Assembly (NCBI GenBank): GCA_030549775.1
Contig: CM060175.1
Location: 47,551,915-47,615,914, forward strand
Reading direction: 5' to 3'
Source of the DNA: Tamarix chinensis
Lineage: Eukaryota > Streptophyta > Magnoliopsida > Caryophyllales > Tamaricaceae
DNA length: 64,000 nucleotides
Positions within the stretch are counted from its first letter, which is position 1. The number at the start of each line of letters is the position of its first letter. Under the pieces are notes generated by a model. It was given only the letters and a program-made list of their open reading frames with translations. It made no database searches and had not been told where the DNA came from. The translations under genes and the position numbers were made by a program. Shown here in pieces: positions 1 through 10,986 of the stretch.

Positions 1-182
1 TGAAACGAAAAAAATTTTGATTACCTATTATAATAGTTGAAAATGTTTTTTTTTTTGTTTTTTAGAAGATATAGTTTGCTTTGATATTTTAAGCTAATAT
101 ATAATAATTTTACTACCCATTTCTTTTGAAGATAAAATCTATGATTGAAAAAAAAGTTAAAAATTAAAATAATAAACTTATT

Positions 183-745
183 AAAAATATATTAAGCTAT
201 CAAGTTAACTTTGACTAAGTACACCAACATATAAAAAAATTTAATAAATATATAAAGAAGTACTTTTCAATTTTTAGGCTCTTAAGAAAAACAGTTATTG
301 AGAAAAGCAATCTAGATTGATGTAATAACTAATACCACATAGTATACATGTGTCCATGCAAGCTTTCTAACTAATTAACCATAGCAAGATTCTATAGAAA
401 ATGGTTCATCATAAAATTCTCAAAGTTGAAAAAATTATGTATGTCTACTGTAATTGTCAAAAATGTTATTTTCTATTGAGAACTTTAATTTTTCTTATAT
501 AAAAATCTAAGTTAATAAACTAAGATACACATTTTTTAACTCGAACATCATCATCCAAAATCAAAGAAAAGATTTCAAATCAAGGATTCTAACTCAAGCA
601 TTCCTATTCTAACTCGTTAATCTCCATGAACAAGTTCTTGCCATTGTTGTGAACCAGATACATATCCCTATAATCTCCATTTAAAAAGGCATAACCATTT
701 TTTCTATCATTGGTGGAGAAGAGTGACTGACACTTGAGAGCATAG
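183..745 (-). repeat. Diverged repeat, copy 1, with small ORF relic
   Basis: This stretch aligns by eye with 5305-5870, sharing blocks such as TAATACCACATA and CTAACTAATTAA. On the minus strand (about 725-613) it reads as the end of a protein containing KNGYAFLNGDYRDMYLV and ending FMEINELE-stop. Copy 2 keeps a related end at the same place. I do not recognise the protein family. It may be the C-terminal exon of a captured gene or part of a transposon. The first 182 bases of the window are AT-rich and show nothing else. Confidence 0.5.
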
Positions 746-1720
746 TTATTAAAATCCCAATTCAATCCTACGACTCTATGATCTTATGATCAAAATATCA
801 TAAAATGATCCATAATCCTTGGTTAAATTTTGTAGTCAAATAGTTATAGAATCTTACAATACTACAGTAGAATCTTATGGTCCTAGGTAAAATCTTACAA
901 TTCTATATAATAATTATAGTTTTTATCCATTTATCCTAAATCTATTTTCTCTATTATTCCACATATACATTTTTATTATTATTTTGATTCTAGGCCTTAT
1001 ATTATTTTGTAACATACCTTGAAAATGAGTTGAAGCAAATAAAAAATGATTGAAATATCACTAAAATAATGAAGTTGATTATTGAGGTAAAATGTTAACA
1101 ACGAATGTAATTTCAATCTAAATGGTGGAATGAATATATTAAATTTTACAATATTATTAATTACTAAATTCTATTGAATTCAAAATTCATATCTGTTTTC
1201 ACTTTTTATGGTCATATTAACTACAAAATGCAAAGAAACTTTAGTTAATGGTGTATATATAGTTTATATAGTAACTTAATATAGGTACATATAGTCAAAC
1301 ATTCTTTTCTTTTCTTTCATTTTTTATTGATTCGTTAAAATATTTAAAGGCAGCATAATTTTTTGGGGTCTTATTCTTTTAAATGAATGAAAATATTGTC
1401 CTCATTGTCTGCATTCTTCATTCTTTGTATATTTTTCTTAAGGCTAATAATATTGTATATTATGAGTACAATAAATTGTATATTATCTTTATCAATAAAA
1501 ATATTGAAATTTTTACTTTTCATTTGACAATATATTTTTGGTGTTATTAACTTAATATAGTTTATAATAAGTAAAAGAAATTAAAAAAAATTATCTTATT
1601 TATAATATAAACTATTTTTTATGGCAATGGGTCAGGTCTAGTCCATTTATATTGAATAACACATTTATGTTTTTTTTGTTTATATTATCAATTCTATTTC
1701 AAAAATATGTATAACTTAAC
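746..1720. other. AT-rich non-coding stretch
   Basis: No gene seen. Bases 752-910 repeat short motifs related to AATCTTAYGAT in both orientations, which suggests an old MITE or SINE relic. A half-copy of the foldback at 1721-1826 (GGTCAGGTCTAGTCC) lies near 1630. The rest is simple AT-rich sequence. Confidence 0.4.
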
Positions 1721-1826
1721 TGATGACAATGGATTGGGCTTGGATCAGGTCTGAGTCTAGATAATATAAATAGATCTGGATCTAAGCCTAACTAGATTCA
1801 ACTCAGACCTGATCCATTACCATCAC
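1721..1826. mobile_element. Short foldback (MITE-like) element
   Basis: The two ends are inverted copies: TGATGACAATGGA at 1721 against TCCATTACCATCA ending at 1826. Inside them lies a perfect 14-bp pair, GGATCAGGTCTGAG (1742-1755) and CTCAGACCTGATCC. The whole unit can fold into one long stem. I could not define a target duplication, so the class is uncertain. Confidence 0.5.
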
Positions 1827-1959
1827 TAACGAGAAATGAGCTTAAGATGATGGTTTAATACATCTTCAACTTGCCATGTGTTGGATAACTCTTTCTTTTT
1901 TTCAATCTTTCCATGCTCTTTAAAAGCAATGCAAGATGTAAGAAATGTAAAAAAATGTC

Positions 1960-2370
1960 ATCTAATGACATAACTAATATTTTATAAATTTACCGAAAAA
2001 AATCTAGTTACTATACATATTAATTTGGTATTTAATTCAAAATCTACCAAAGGCTATTTAATTTAGAATTTACCAAACTCAATTTAGTTACTGATCACAT
2101 AACTAATATTATACAAATTTTCATATTAGGTAATCAATTTAATTCAAAATTTACGAAGAGTTAATTAATCCAATTTCCATAATGGTTAATCAATGAGTTA
2201 TTTAAACAGTAGATTAACTTTTTTTAAAACCAATTAATTACCACTTAATTTGTATTCACATAAAATTTAACAAACTTAATTTAATTATAGGTCATCGAAC
2301 TAATACTTTATGAATTTACAAAAGTCATCTTAATTATAGGTCATTAAAATTTTGTATTTAATTCAAAATT
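1960..2370 (+). repeat. AT-rich repeat family R, copy 1
   Basis: This is a degenerate copy of a repeat built from phrases like AATTCAAAATTTACCAAA, ATTTAGTTACTGATCACAT and ACCAATTAATTACC. The same phrases, in the same orientation, recur at 6700, 22625, 46190 and 54455. It has no coding potential. The stretch 2371-2796 after it shows nothing recognisable. Confidence 0.6.
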
Positions 2371-2796
2371 TTCCAACATAAGGAATATTATTATAAAAAA
2401 AGAAGAAGATAAGATTGATATGTATGTCTACACACATACGTATTTTACTTGGTGTGAGCCAATACATCTAGATCTCTCTCTATGGTGAAAAGATGATGAT
2501 TTTAATTTTATTAATTTTATAATTCTTTAAATTAATTGAATTGACCAAATGCTTTCATCATTATTTGAATAAATTTCAAAAAATATTATATTCATAGTTT
2601 GAACGTCCATAAGATTATTGAATAGTATGAAAAATCCTCTTACATGAAATAATAAGAAATAAAATTGTAAATATCTCTTGCATTTTTGTTTAATAAAGTA
2701 CATATTAAATATAATGAAAATGGTTATATTGAGATAATCAATATTTTTAATAATTTATGGATATGTTAAAATACATTACATGCTTTAAATTAAAGG

Positions 2797-3838
2797 TTGA
2801 TGGCTTACACAAGGAGGGGCACTGGATCTGTGGAGAAGAGAGTGAAAGGCAAGGTAGTTGCCTATGTGAAACCCATTTGCTGTGAAATTGGATCTCTAGA
2901 GGCATCAAGCAACACCAACAAATCCGTTTTGAGGGAAGTTGTTGAGAAGGAATCCCCTATTGCATTGAACCCTAGCGAGGATGCAAACTCTCATGTGTTC
3001 GATCCAAATCAGTATGAGAAGAATAACAATTCACAACCCTTAGATATCTCATCGATGCCAGATCAGGCAGAGACTAACATTTCTCAATCTAAGAATCTAA
3101 TTGAAGGGACTGGTACCTTAGGGCATCCCATGAATTGGAGGAGTGTGGTCATAGGAAACCAATCCCTCCAATCGGGATTATCATTGTCGTATATACCTTC
3201 CACACCCAATGGAAACTCCTAATGAATTGAGATTTAGAAAGAAGAGATCAAATTATCTTCTTCAAATTGGAAATTTCTCATTGTGGGTTTTATAATTGGG
3301 TTCCGACTTACTTTGGACAAATGCGGAGATTTATTAAAATGCGATGGGATAAAGTAAAACCCTCCAAGATTTTGCTACATGATGATGAATTTATAATATT
3401 CAAATGTGCATCAGTTGCGGATTGTGATTGAGTTTTATCCTGCCTATGATGGACCTATGCAAATAGGTCCTTCATTCTCAAATCATGGCATAGAAAAGTT
3501 TAGTTGATCAAGGAGAAAGTCCAATTTCTTTTTCTATGGATTAAACTTCCAATCTCCCTTTAGGTTATTGGAACACTAATTCTCTCAATAGGATTGTAAG
3601 TGCAGTAGGATAGCCAATTCATGTGGATGCAATTACGCTAAGCCTAGAGAGAATATCCTATGCTAGACTTCTTATTGAAGTAGATTTCACCAAGAAGTGC
3701 TTGGATAAGGTTGAAATCCTTGATCTTGATGATGATACCTTAACCAAGTTAATAGAATATGAGTGGAAGCCAGCATATTGTTCCGACTATGACTTCTTAG
3801 GACATAACACCTCAACTTGTCCAAAGCGGAGGCCATAG
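2797..3838 (+). pseudogene. LINE ORF1 (DUF4283 / zinc knuckle) pseudogene
   Basis: ORF1 of plant LINEs is an RNA-binding gag-like protein. The first open piece (2797-3222, 141 codons) is low-complexity linker sequence. After frame breaks, the stretch around 3545-3630 reads NLPLEYWNTNSLNRIVSAVG and then PIHVDAITLSLERISYAR, the typical end of the DUF4283 region. The last open piece (3623-3838) contains YEWKPAYCSDYDFLGHNTS then TCPKRRP, which matches the plant LINE zinc knuckle (CX2-4CX4HX4C) with the second cysteine lost. It is not functional: frameshifts and stops separate the pieces. The family assignment comes from motif recognition only. Confidence 0.75.
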
Positions 3839-4329
3839 CCTAAAGCTCCAGAGAACCCACCCATAATAACATTGCACATGTTAGACATCGCCACATACCT
3901 ATTGCTTATAACCCTAATAGAAGGTCAAACACCACTTAGAGGAGGATAGTAGAGCAAAAAATAGATGGTGAAACTTCCAAGTCAAGTATACACCAAGATG
4001 GAAGAACGGTTGATGGAATACAACAAGATAATTAGATTGATGGATTATCTTTTTTGGAAGAATATCGACCCCTATAGGGCAAGGAAATAGATAGGGGAGG
4101 ATACTCAACTCAATGATTTCCCACATCAATTTTGGATGTTTAAATAAACCTCATAAACAAAAAGAATTAATAAAGTGGTACAGAACCAATAATTTGTCCT
4201 TTCTTAGCCTCTTAGAAATAAGAATAAACCTACTAAGGCCATAGTTATTAAAGAAAAAATGTTCCTAGGTTGGGGATTTTTAGATAATTATTCTTACCAT
4301 AATAATAGTCATATATAGTGCCTATAGGA

Positions 4330-4745
4330 TACTACTAGATGGAAAGTTAGTCTCATCTCAATTTATGCTCATGCCTTACTTGTCAATGCCTTATCTTCAG
4401 ATGGAACATCTTTCTATATAGCTTTTATCTATGCATACAACACTAGCAATGGTCGAAAAGAACTATAGGATTGGCTCTTAAACCACAATATTCTTTCCAA
4501 CTCATGGCTTCTCATTGGTGACTTAATTTTTTTCTTGACCCAAAGGAGAAATTTCAAGGAGATGATCCTAATAAGTAGGATGTCACTGCCTTTAGAACCT
4601 ATCTTAATCAACTTGTACTCCATAAACTTCCCTTATTAGGTCTTATGTTTACATGGTATAACAAAAGTCTAAGAGGCGAACGAATCATGTGTAAACTTAA
4701 TAGAGCACTAGTAAACTTGAGTTGGCTTGGCATCTTCCTTTCCAA
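4330..4745 (+). pseudogene. LINE apurinic endonuclease-like remnant
   Basis: Translation gives VSLISIYAHALL, then FYIAFIYAYNTSNGRKEL, a stop, then SWLLIGDLIFFLTQ. This resembles the plant LINE endonuclease core, where the consensus around the last block is WLLIGDFN; here FN is replaced. The later FTWYNKS block (around 4650) is also typical. Several stops make it a relic. The endonuclease normally nicks the target DNA for target-primed reverse transcription. Confidence 0.6.
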
Positions 4746-5031
4746 AACTAAAAAAAAAAATTGTTAGTAAGATGTAACTCTAAACATTCCTTTCTTCATA
4801 TGTATTTAACTCCATTGAATACACAAATGACCATCCCTGCCCATGATCAATTCCAATTAGTTATGCTTTTATATAATCAACATGCTTTTATTACTTTATT
4901 ATTTATTTGAATTGAATTATTAATAAAAATTAAAGGGATATACGTGATGCATAATCTACTGAAGGAAATTGAATTGATTTTCTTTTTATTCAAATATCCT
5001 ATTCTAACTATACTATAGTATAGTCATTTTC

Positions 5032-5303
5032 TTATAATATTTTTGGGGCTAATGAAACTATTTTAGTAAAATTTAACTGTCTCAACTCTTGGACAATGGC
5101 ACAAAAATATCAATTTCCTTTTAGATTTCCTTCATTATCAATGATAATTGGAGCATTATCATCATATCGTATTATCATACCAGTATTTCGTTTGAGTTCT
5201 TTAAATGTATGTACAATTAAAACTCTCAGCACTTCTGATTTTTTTAAGGGCATATTTGGAATTGTTTCTTTTATCATAGCAACAATAGCATCACCAGTAT
5301 AAG
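5032..5303 (-). pseudogene. rpl14: Plastid-derived ribosomal protein L14 (rpl14) fragment
   Basis: The minus strand encodes a close relative of chloroplast ribosomal protein uL14, a large-subunit protein. Recognisable blocks are [20 protein letters not shown], then [31 protein letters not shown] and finally ELRQLNFTKIVSLAPKIL followed by a stop at the normal place. The N-terminal part before TGDA is missing, and one in-frame stop interrupts the stretch after GNLKGN. This is a nuclear insert of plastid DNA (NUPT). In plastids rps8 follows rpl14; about 190 bases beyond this stop, ATGGGCAGGGA (near 4843) resembles the usual rps8 start, but too briefly to be sure. The upstream edge at 5303-5310 abuts an unrelated repeat. 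Confidence 0.85.
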
Positions 5304-5304
5304 T

Positions 5305-5895
5305 ATATATACAAATGAGTACACCAATATATCATACAAGTTGATAAAAATATGAAGAAGTAATTGTCAAAATTTAGGATTCGAAATTACAAAAAAGTCA
5401 AAGATAAAAAGTCTGCATTGAGGTAGTTATTAATACCACATACTATGCATGTGCCCATCCAAGCTACCTAACTAATTAAGCATAGCAAGATTCTAATTAT
5501 ATTGGTTTGCTGCAAAAATTTTAAAGTAGAAAAAAAAATGTGTCTACTATAATAATGGAAAACTTAAAAAAAAATCTAACCTTATTTAAGGAAATTATAA
5601 TTTAATAAAATAAGATATAATTTTTAACTCACATTGTCATCTAAAATAAAAAAAAAATAAAGGATTCCAACTCAAGCATTTCTATTTGAGCTCATTGATC
5701 TCCATAAACGACATATAATTGCATTCGTTTGTTAATCAAATCCCTGAAGTCTCCATCTAAAGAGGCATATCCATTTTTGCCACTATAATAAAGAACGGAG
5801 AAGAGTGGCCAAGACTCGAAAGTTTTATTATAAATGAGTTGAGCCAATTCGATATTCACCTCTATTTGTCTCATTAAAAGATCGATTTGACTCAT
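5305..5895 (-). repeat. Diverged repeat, copy 2, with small ORF relic
   Basis: Second copy of the repeat at 183-745. A 67-codon minus-strand ORF (5895-5692) contains KNGYASLDGDFRDL, matching KNGYAFLNGDYRDM of copy 1. A frameshift hides an end that would read FMEINELK-stop, parallel to copy 1. The shared stop and reading frame suggest a formerly coding 3' exon. The plastid rpl14 fragment lies at its lower-coordinate edge. I do not recognise the product. Confidence 0.5.
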
Positions 5896-6484
5896 TTATT
5901 TAGTTAAACGAATAGAATATGAGCTTAAAAAAATGAGCTCAGTTCATTTTATGCCTATGGCTCATAAATTCGACTCGCCTCGACTCGATCATTTACTTAA
6001 ATAAGTCGAAGATAAATTTTATTTTAGTTTCATTTTCCTTAAATGAGACAAAATCGAATACAAAAATTTAGCTTATTTACGGCAACAGTTGGGTGAGATC
6101 AGGGAGGTGATGCAGCACAATAGCAGGCGGCATGATAGGAAAAAGAATTAAGACAAAGAATGTCCACCTAATAGTGAAGATAATGATGCGGGAGGAATCG
6201 TGCGTGAGATGGTGATTTAAAACATTTTATTATAGCCACGTGCTTCCCTCCCCCACCCACCAATGCACCAATATTGCAAGACGTGAGAATAGTAAACCAC
6301 AAAAATAGTACATCAGTGTAGTTTTATGTCCCTAAAACACCAACACTTTTTGCATTTTTATTTATTTTTGAACTTTATTAATGATTTACGTTAATATATT
6401 AGTTTTAGATTTTGTTCACTTTTATTTCTTTATTTAAGTAGACTGAATCTATATTTTTAAATAATATATAATGTGAGTGTGTAT
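5896..6484. other. Non-coding, nothing recognised
   Basis: AT-rich sequence with a short TCGACTCG-type motif cluster near 5970-6000 and no coding signal on either strand. Confidence 0.4.
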
Positions 6485-6485
6485 A

Positions 6486-6529
<44 letters not shown>

Positions 6530-6556
6530 CATTATTATTATTATTATTATTTATCA
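6485..6556. repeat. (ATT)n microsatellite
   Basis: About 24 trinucleotide units with a single interruption (ATC). It creates a spurious poly-isoleucine ORF. Confidence 0.95.
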
Positions 6557-6699
6557 TTTTCTTCCTTCACCTTTTTTTAATTTAAAAAAAATAACATTTT
6601 TATTATTCTTTCTTTCTTCATTTTTTCATTCTCATTCTTGTCGGTTGTCACATCCTCATACAATATTGTATAACAATTATACAAAAAGTCATCCAATTT

Positions 6700-7175
6700 C
6701 CATAATAGCAAATTAGTGAATAGCTTTAATGGCAAATTATTATTTTTTAAACCAATTAATTACTAGGTGATTTGTATTCATGTATTTTTCTTTTTTTTAC
6801 ATATTTCATTTAGCTACCAGATACATAACTAAGAGTTAACAAAATTTCTCAAAAGCCATTTAATTATTAAAAATATAATACCAATATTTTAATTATAAAT
6901 TAATCAAAAGTTAATTAATTCAAAATTTACCAAATTTGAAATTCCTTTTAGTTATTGATCATGTAACCAATATTTTATCAATTTGCCCAAAAAATCTAAT
7001 TACTACCATTTTGGTATTTAATCCAAAATTTGTTTAATTTAAAACTTATCAAACTTTATTTAGTTATTTTTTAGACAATTAATATTATATGAATATGCAA
7101 AATGGTTAATCAATTTAATTCAAAATTTACCAAAAGTATTTTAATCCTATTCCCATAACTATCAATTAATAAATC
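6700..7175 (+). repeat. AT-rich repeat family R, copy 2
   Basis: Shows the family phrases ACCAATTAATTACTAGGTGA, CATTTAGCTACCAGATACAT and AATTCAAAATTTACCAAA in the same order as the other copies. Non-coding. Confidence 0.6.
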
Positions 7176-7410
7176 ATATTAATGACAATATCTATACTAT
7201 ACAAATGGGTGCACGTAGAAGATAAGTGGAACTTATTGACATCAACATAATATTAGCATTTTTTTAAAAGAAAAACTAAAATATCTCTTACTAAGATTAT
7301 TAGAAAATAAAATACTATAATATTTGTGATTTTCTTTTTCTCTATAAATGGATTCTTATATTCATATACTTTTAATTTAAAAAATAATACATATATATAG
7401 ATTTAGGCTT

Positions 7411-7596
7411 TTATATAAACCATTATTTAAAATACAAATGTAGGAACTCTTAATTACCGTTAGATCTAAAAGATTTAAGAGCCGATATCAAAATAAATTT
7501 AAGTTAGATATTTACTAAATTTTGACCATTGGTCAAATACTAATCTAATGGTTAAAATTGGTTCCTATATATGTATATTAGAAATGGTTTATATGT
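7411..7596. mobile_element. MITE with ~50-bp terminal inverted repeats
   Basis: The left end (ATATAAACCATTATTTAAAA then TACAAATGTAGGAAC, continuing through TTACCGTTAGATC) is mirrored at the right end, whose reverse complement reads ATATAAACCATTTCTAATAT then ACATATATAGGAACC and TAACCATTAGATT. The inverted repeats fill about 55 bases on each side of a unit of roughly 185 bp. No transposase is encoded. No target duplication was pinned down. Confidence 0.7.
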
Positions 7597-7631
7597 GATC
7601 TTCACCCTATATATATATCTGTGTGTGTGTG

Positions 7632-10600
7632 TGTAAACCTCCTATTTTTTACTATTGAAAATTTCGGTTGAGAACAATTCTGTATCAGAAAATACCATAT
7701 ACTATTAGGAAAAACGAAGTGTTACTACCGTACCTAATATAGGATAGATGTACACCGCCTATCCCGTATTAGATACAAGGCTAAACCAACACATCCAATT
7801 TAAAATAAGGTGCACAACTTAAATTTCAAAAATGTTTAAAAGATTATTTACATTGAATGAGCTCGACAGTCTCTAACTAAGTCAAATACACAAAGATAGA
7901 TAAGGTAAAAATATAAGGCTATGTTAATACGAGGTTAAGGCATAACCCCAAAACCATGGTTCATCATGGATCGTATAAAATATACTGGATGTCCACGCTC
8001 TCAAGCCCCAATCCCAAGTTAAGGTAGACTCACTCTGACCATCCCCAAAAACCTACGCATAGCCTTCTACTCATAGGAATGAGCAAGTGACTAATTAAAT
8101 AGGTACATTAGTGTGCTACGTACTGAGTAAATCAAGTTACCTCCTCAACCAAAGTCACAAGTATATAACATTCTATCAAGAAATGGATATCATATTTAAT
8201 ATGCGTTATACTAATGACATATACATAAAGGTAGTAATGCATCATAGTATACTATCATACATAACTCAAGCAACTCAAAATACATCATGCTTATCTTTAT
8301 ATTATAATAACATAGATAATCACACATGTACTAGGAAGATTAATTTAGACAACCGCTAAGGATTATTTTACAACTTGCTCAATCGATTTAGTCATACCAT
8401 TTCCTTATCCATATAGCGATATAGGTCAACATCCAGCCAATCCTTCTAATTACTAACTAGTTAGTCCTTTAAGCTAATGTCCACATGTTCATTCCATCTT
8501 TTACCCTTTTTTTTATCATCCAAACCATTATTACCATCATTATCTAATTATTTTGTCATTCCACTTTAATCAACCAAATGTTATCATTAAGCAATGGATC
8601 GTGCACCACCCTCATGGTCTCATATACTATGGAAGTCTATTACAACCAAGGGATGTAAATTCCAGGACAAAGCCAATTATTAAAGTGGACATAAGTCTAA
8701 GCCAAAGCCAACCACCTAGGTAACCAAAGCCTTTAGTATCAATACCCCTAGTACATCATCAATGTCTAAAGTAGGTAAGGCACCATGATCTCTAGGATCC
8801 CACCCATAAGGAGACTAACCTCCTGTAGCTAATCAAGGATCAAGTAACCCAAACCCATAAAAAACTCAATTATCTTTCCTTTTACATGATTAATACATTA
8901 TGCATAAGGTTAAATGATCAAACAAGGCTCATACAAAGAGCAAACAAGGCATTAACATGTTTCTTCTATATTACTCCTTTCTATTTTCCAACCATGTGGG
9001 GGGTTTCTATTTATCCTTGTTCAATATTATTCATGACTATCATATTAATTTATTCAAGCACATGCTATGCTTCATTACTCTTTTCTTAAATACCATCATG
9101 TTTCATAATTGTTACACCCATTAGCCTTCATAATACTCATTAAGTATGTCATAAATTAGGATCCATTTAGTCCATTCATAAGGCCATTAATCCATGATAA
9201 ATTATATATTTTATCTCCTTAATAATCATAGGACAATCCCATGCATAGCCTCAATGCTTAACCAAACCAAAAGGAACCAAATCACATAAACTAGTTGAAC
9301 CAATCGATCAATCTAGCCCAACTAGTCGATCGATTTTGGCTAACTAATTGGTTAGTTTGACTAGACTGAACCCTACTTTTTCTCAAATTGGTTGATTGGT
9401 TTGGACAAACAAGTTGACTATTCATAAACTAATCAATTTGTTCTACCCAACTAATCAATGGGCTTAAGAAAAGAATAAGACCAATGCCTCTATAGGCTTA
9501 TTAGTCGATGAGTTGGATCAACTAGTTGATTGTTCTAAAAACCAATCGATTGGTTTTCCTTACAATAGCATGAAATAATCGTTTTCATACAGATCATGCT
9601 TATAAATCTTTGTCATAAAACATTGGAACATGTTCTAACATTTCATAATACATTTTTTGGCCTAATAAAATTACACATCCCAGCATGAATCATCACAACC
9701 CATGTTTTCTCAAAATTCATGCTTTTCACACAAAGTGTCCCTTTTAACCATCCAAATCAATTCTATAAGACATATATATTCATTCCAACATATAATATCA
9801 ACTTAATGAGTTTCATATCATGCAAGATTACTCATAAACCATTTTGGAAGTAAGAATAAATTACTTGATGAAGGCAAAACTTTCCTTAAGCCAGAAATCT
9901 CGACATGTGAAAACTTCAACTTTTAAAACCTTGAAAACAAGTTTTAACTTAGAAATTTGTGCATAAATTTTATAATTTCTAACTATAAATAGAAAGGAAA
10001 GAATTAACATACTACACCCAAAGGAAAAATAGAGGATACTTAGCTGAATCACTCAACGATTTCCTTAAATCTAACTTAATGCTTAATGATTAAAACAAGA
10101 ATGAACTAGAGAAAGGATTAGAAAAGTGAAGGGAATTTGACTGTAAAGTTCAAAGTGCATAGGGAGAAGGTGAATACTAGATGGTTGGGTATTTTCTTTG
10201 GCAAAAAGAAAGGTGAACAAAAGGGGTGATTAGGGATATTTATAGCCAACCTATAAATATAAATCATAGTGTGGTCAGGAATAAATCAAAAACCATAATT
10301 CTCACTACTTGAATTCAAGTTAAACAGATGGATTTCACCTAAGATATACTGACCTATCCTCCAAAGCTCAAATGGTTATTCAGGGGAGATGCAGGTTAAT
10401 TGATCCAGAAATAACATTCATAAGAGAAGTAATAAAAGGTTAGTGTGGAAGGAATCTTCTAGTAGAGAAGAATTAAGTTTGAGATCAAAACAATGATCTT
10501 AGAAATATGTAGAGGAGAGAGATGGAAGAAGACAAGGCTAAGATCATCTCCCCCTCCCCCAATTATCAAAATTGACCCTCCAAATTGATCTCACGTAATT

Positions 10601-10986
10601 TTTTTAGTCTAAATGCATCATGAAAAAAGATAAGAATATCTTAGGAACAATTTGGCATGGATTAACAAAGTTTTATTTCATTATAAGAAATTTTCCTAAA
10701 AAATTAAGTTTCAAAAATATACTTAGTTTTACAAACCAGTTAATCGATTTGGCCTACCAGTCGATTGTTCTACGAACTAGTTGATCGGTTTAGTTGAGTA
10801 AGAACCATTTTGCTAAAATGATAAACTAGTCAATCAATTCACCTGAAAAACTCAACAAATTTAACTTTACAAACTTATTTCTAATCCAACTTTGCCTCAA
10901 ACCAAATCATAATACCAAATCAAAATCAAAAACCAAAATTTAAATAACCTCTTATTCAACACTTCCCAAAAAGATGAAGTATTACA
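7632..10986 (-). mobile_element. Large non-coding element family L, minus strand (L1)
   Basis: On the minus strand it starts TGTAATACTTCATC (10986) and ends AGTAAAAAATAGGAGGTTTA-CA (7632), the same layout as the other L copies (TGTAAYACC...GGTGTTACA). It has no coding region. Just inside the 3' end is an 18-bp stem with an 11-base loop (7730-7776). The middle carries degenerate motifs around ATCGATTGGTT (9280-9560 and 10730-10860). The flanks are (TA)n and (TG)n runs, so the target duplication cannot be read. It probably represents a solo LTR or LARD-like element. Confidence 0.6.
7730..7776 (-). other. Conserved stem-loop of family L (copy L1)
   Basis: The arms are GTACCTAATATAGGATAG (7730-7747) and CTATCCCGTATTAGATAC (7759-7776) with an 11-base loop. 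15 of 18 positions pair by Watson-Crick rules, and two of the rest form G-U pairs in the element-strand RNA. The same position in copies at 42537 and 58935 also folds, with different sequence. Confidence 0.65.

Larger units (their letters stand above)
2797..4745 (+). mobile_element. LINE (non-LTR retrotransposon), degenerate 5' half
   Basis: The decayed front half of a plant L1-type LINE in sense orientation. In order it has an ORF1 N-terminal piece (2797-3222), a DUF4283-like stretch (about 3300-3620), a zinc-knuckle end (to 3838) and an endonuclease-like segment (about 4330-4740) with many stops. No reverse transcriptase follows, because the element breaks off near 4745-4770. A minus-strand LINE RT at 57790-63400 is a separate copy; I cannot tell whether it is the same family. 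Confidence 0.75.

Noticed and set aside
6477..6716. 79-codon ORF
   Set aside because: Made by the (ATT)n microsatellite (poly-Ile) and its T-rich flank.
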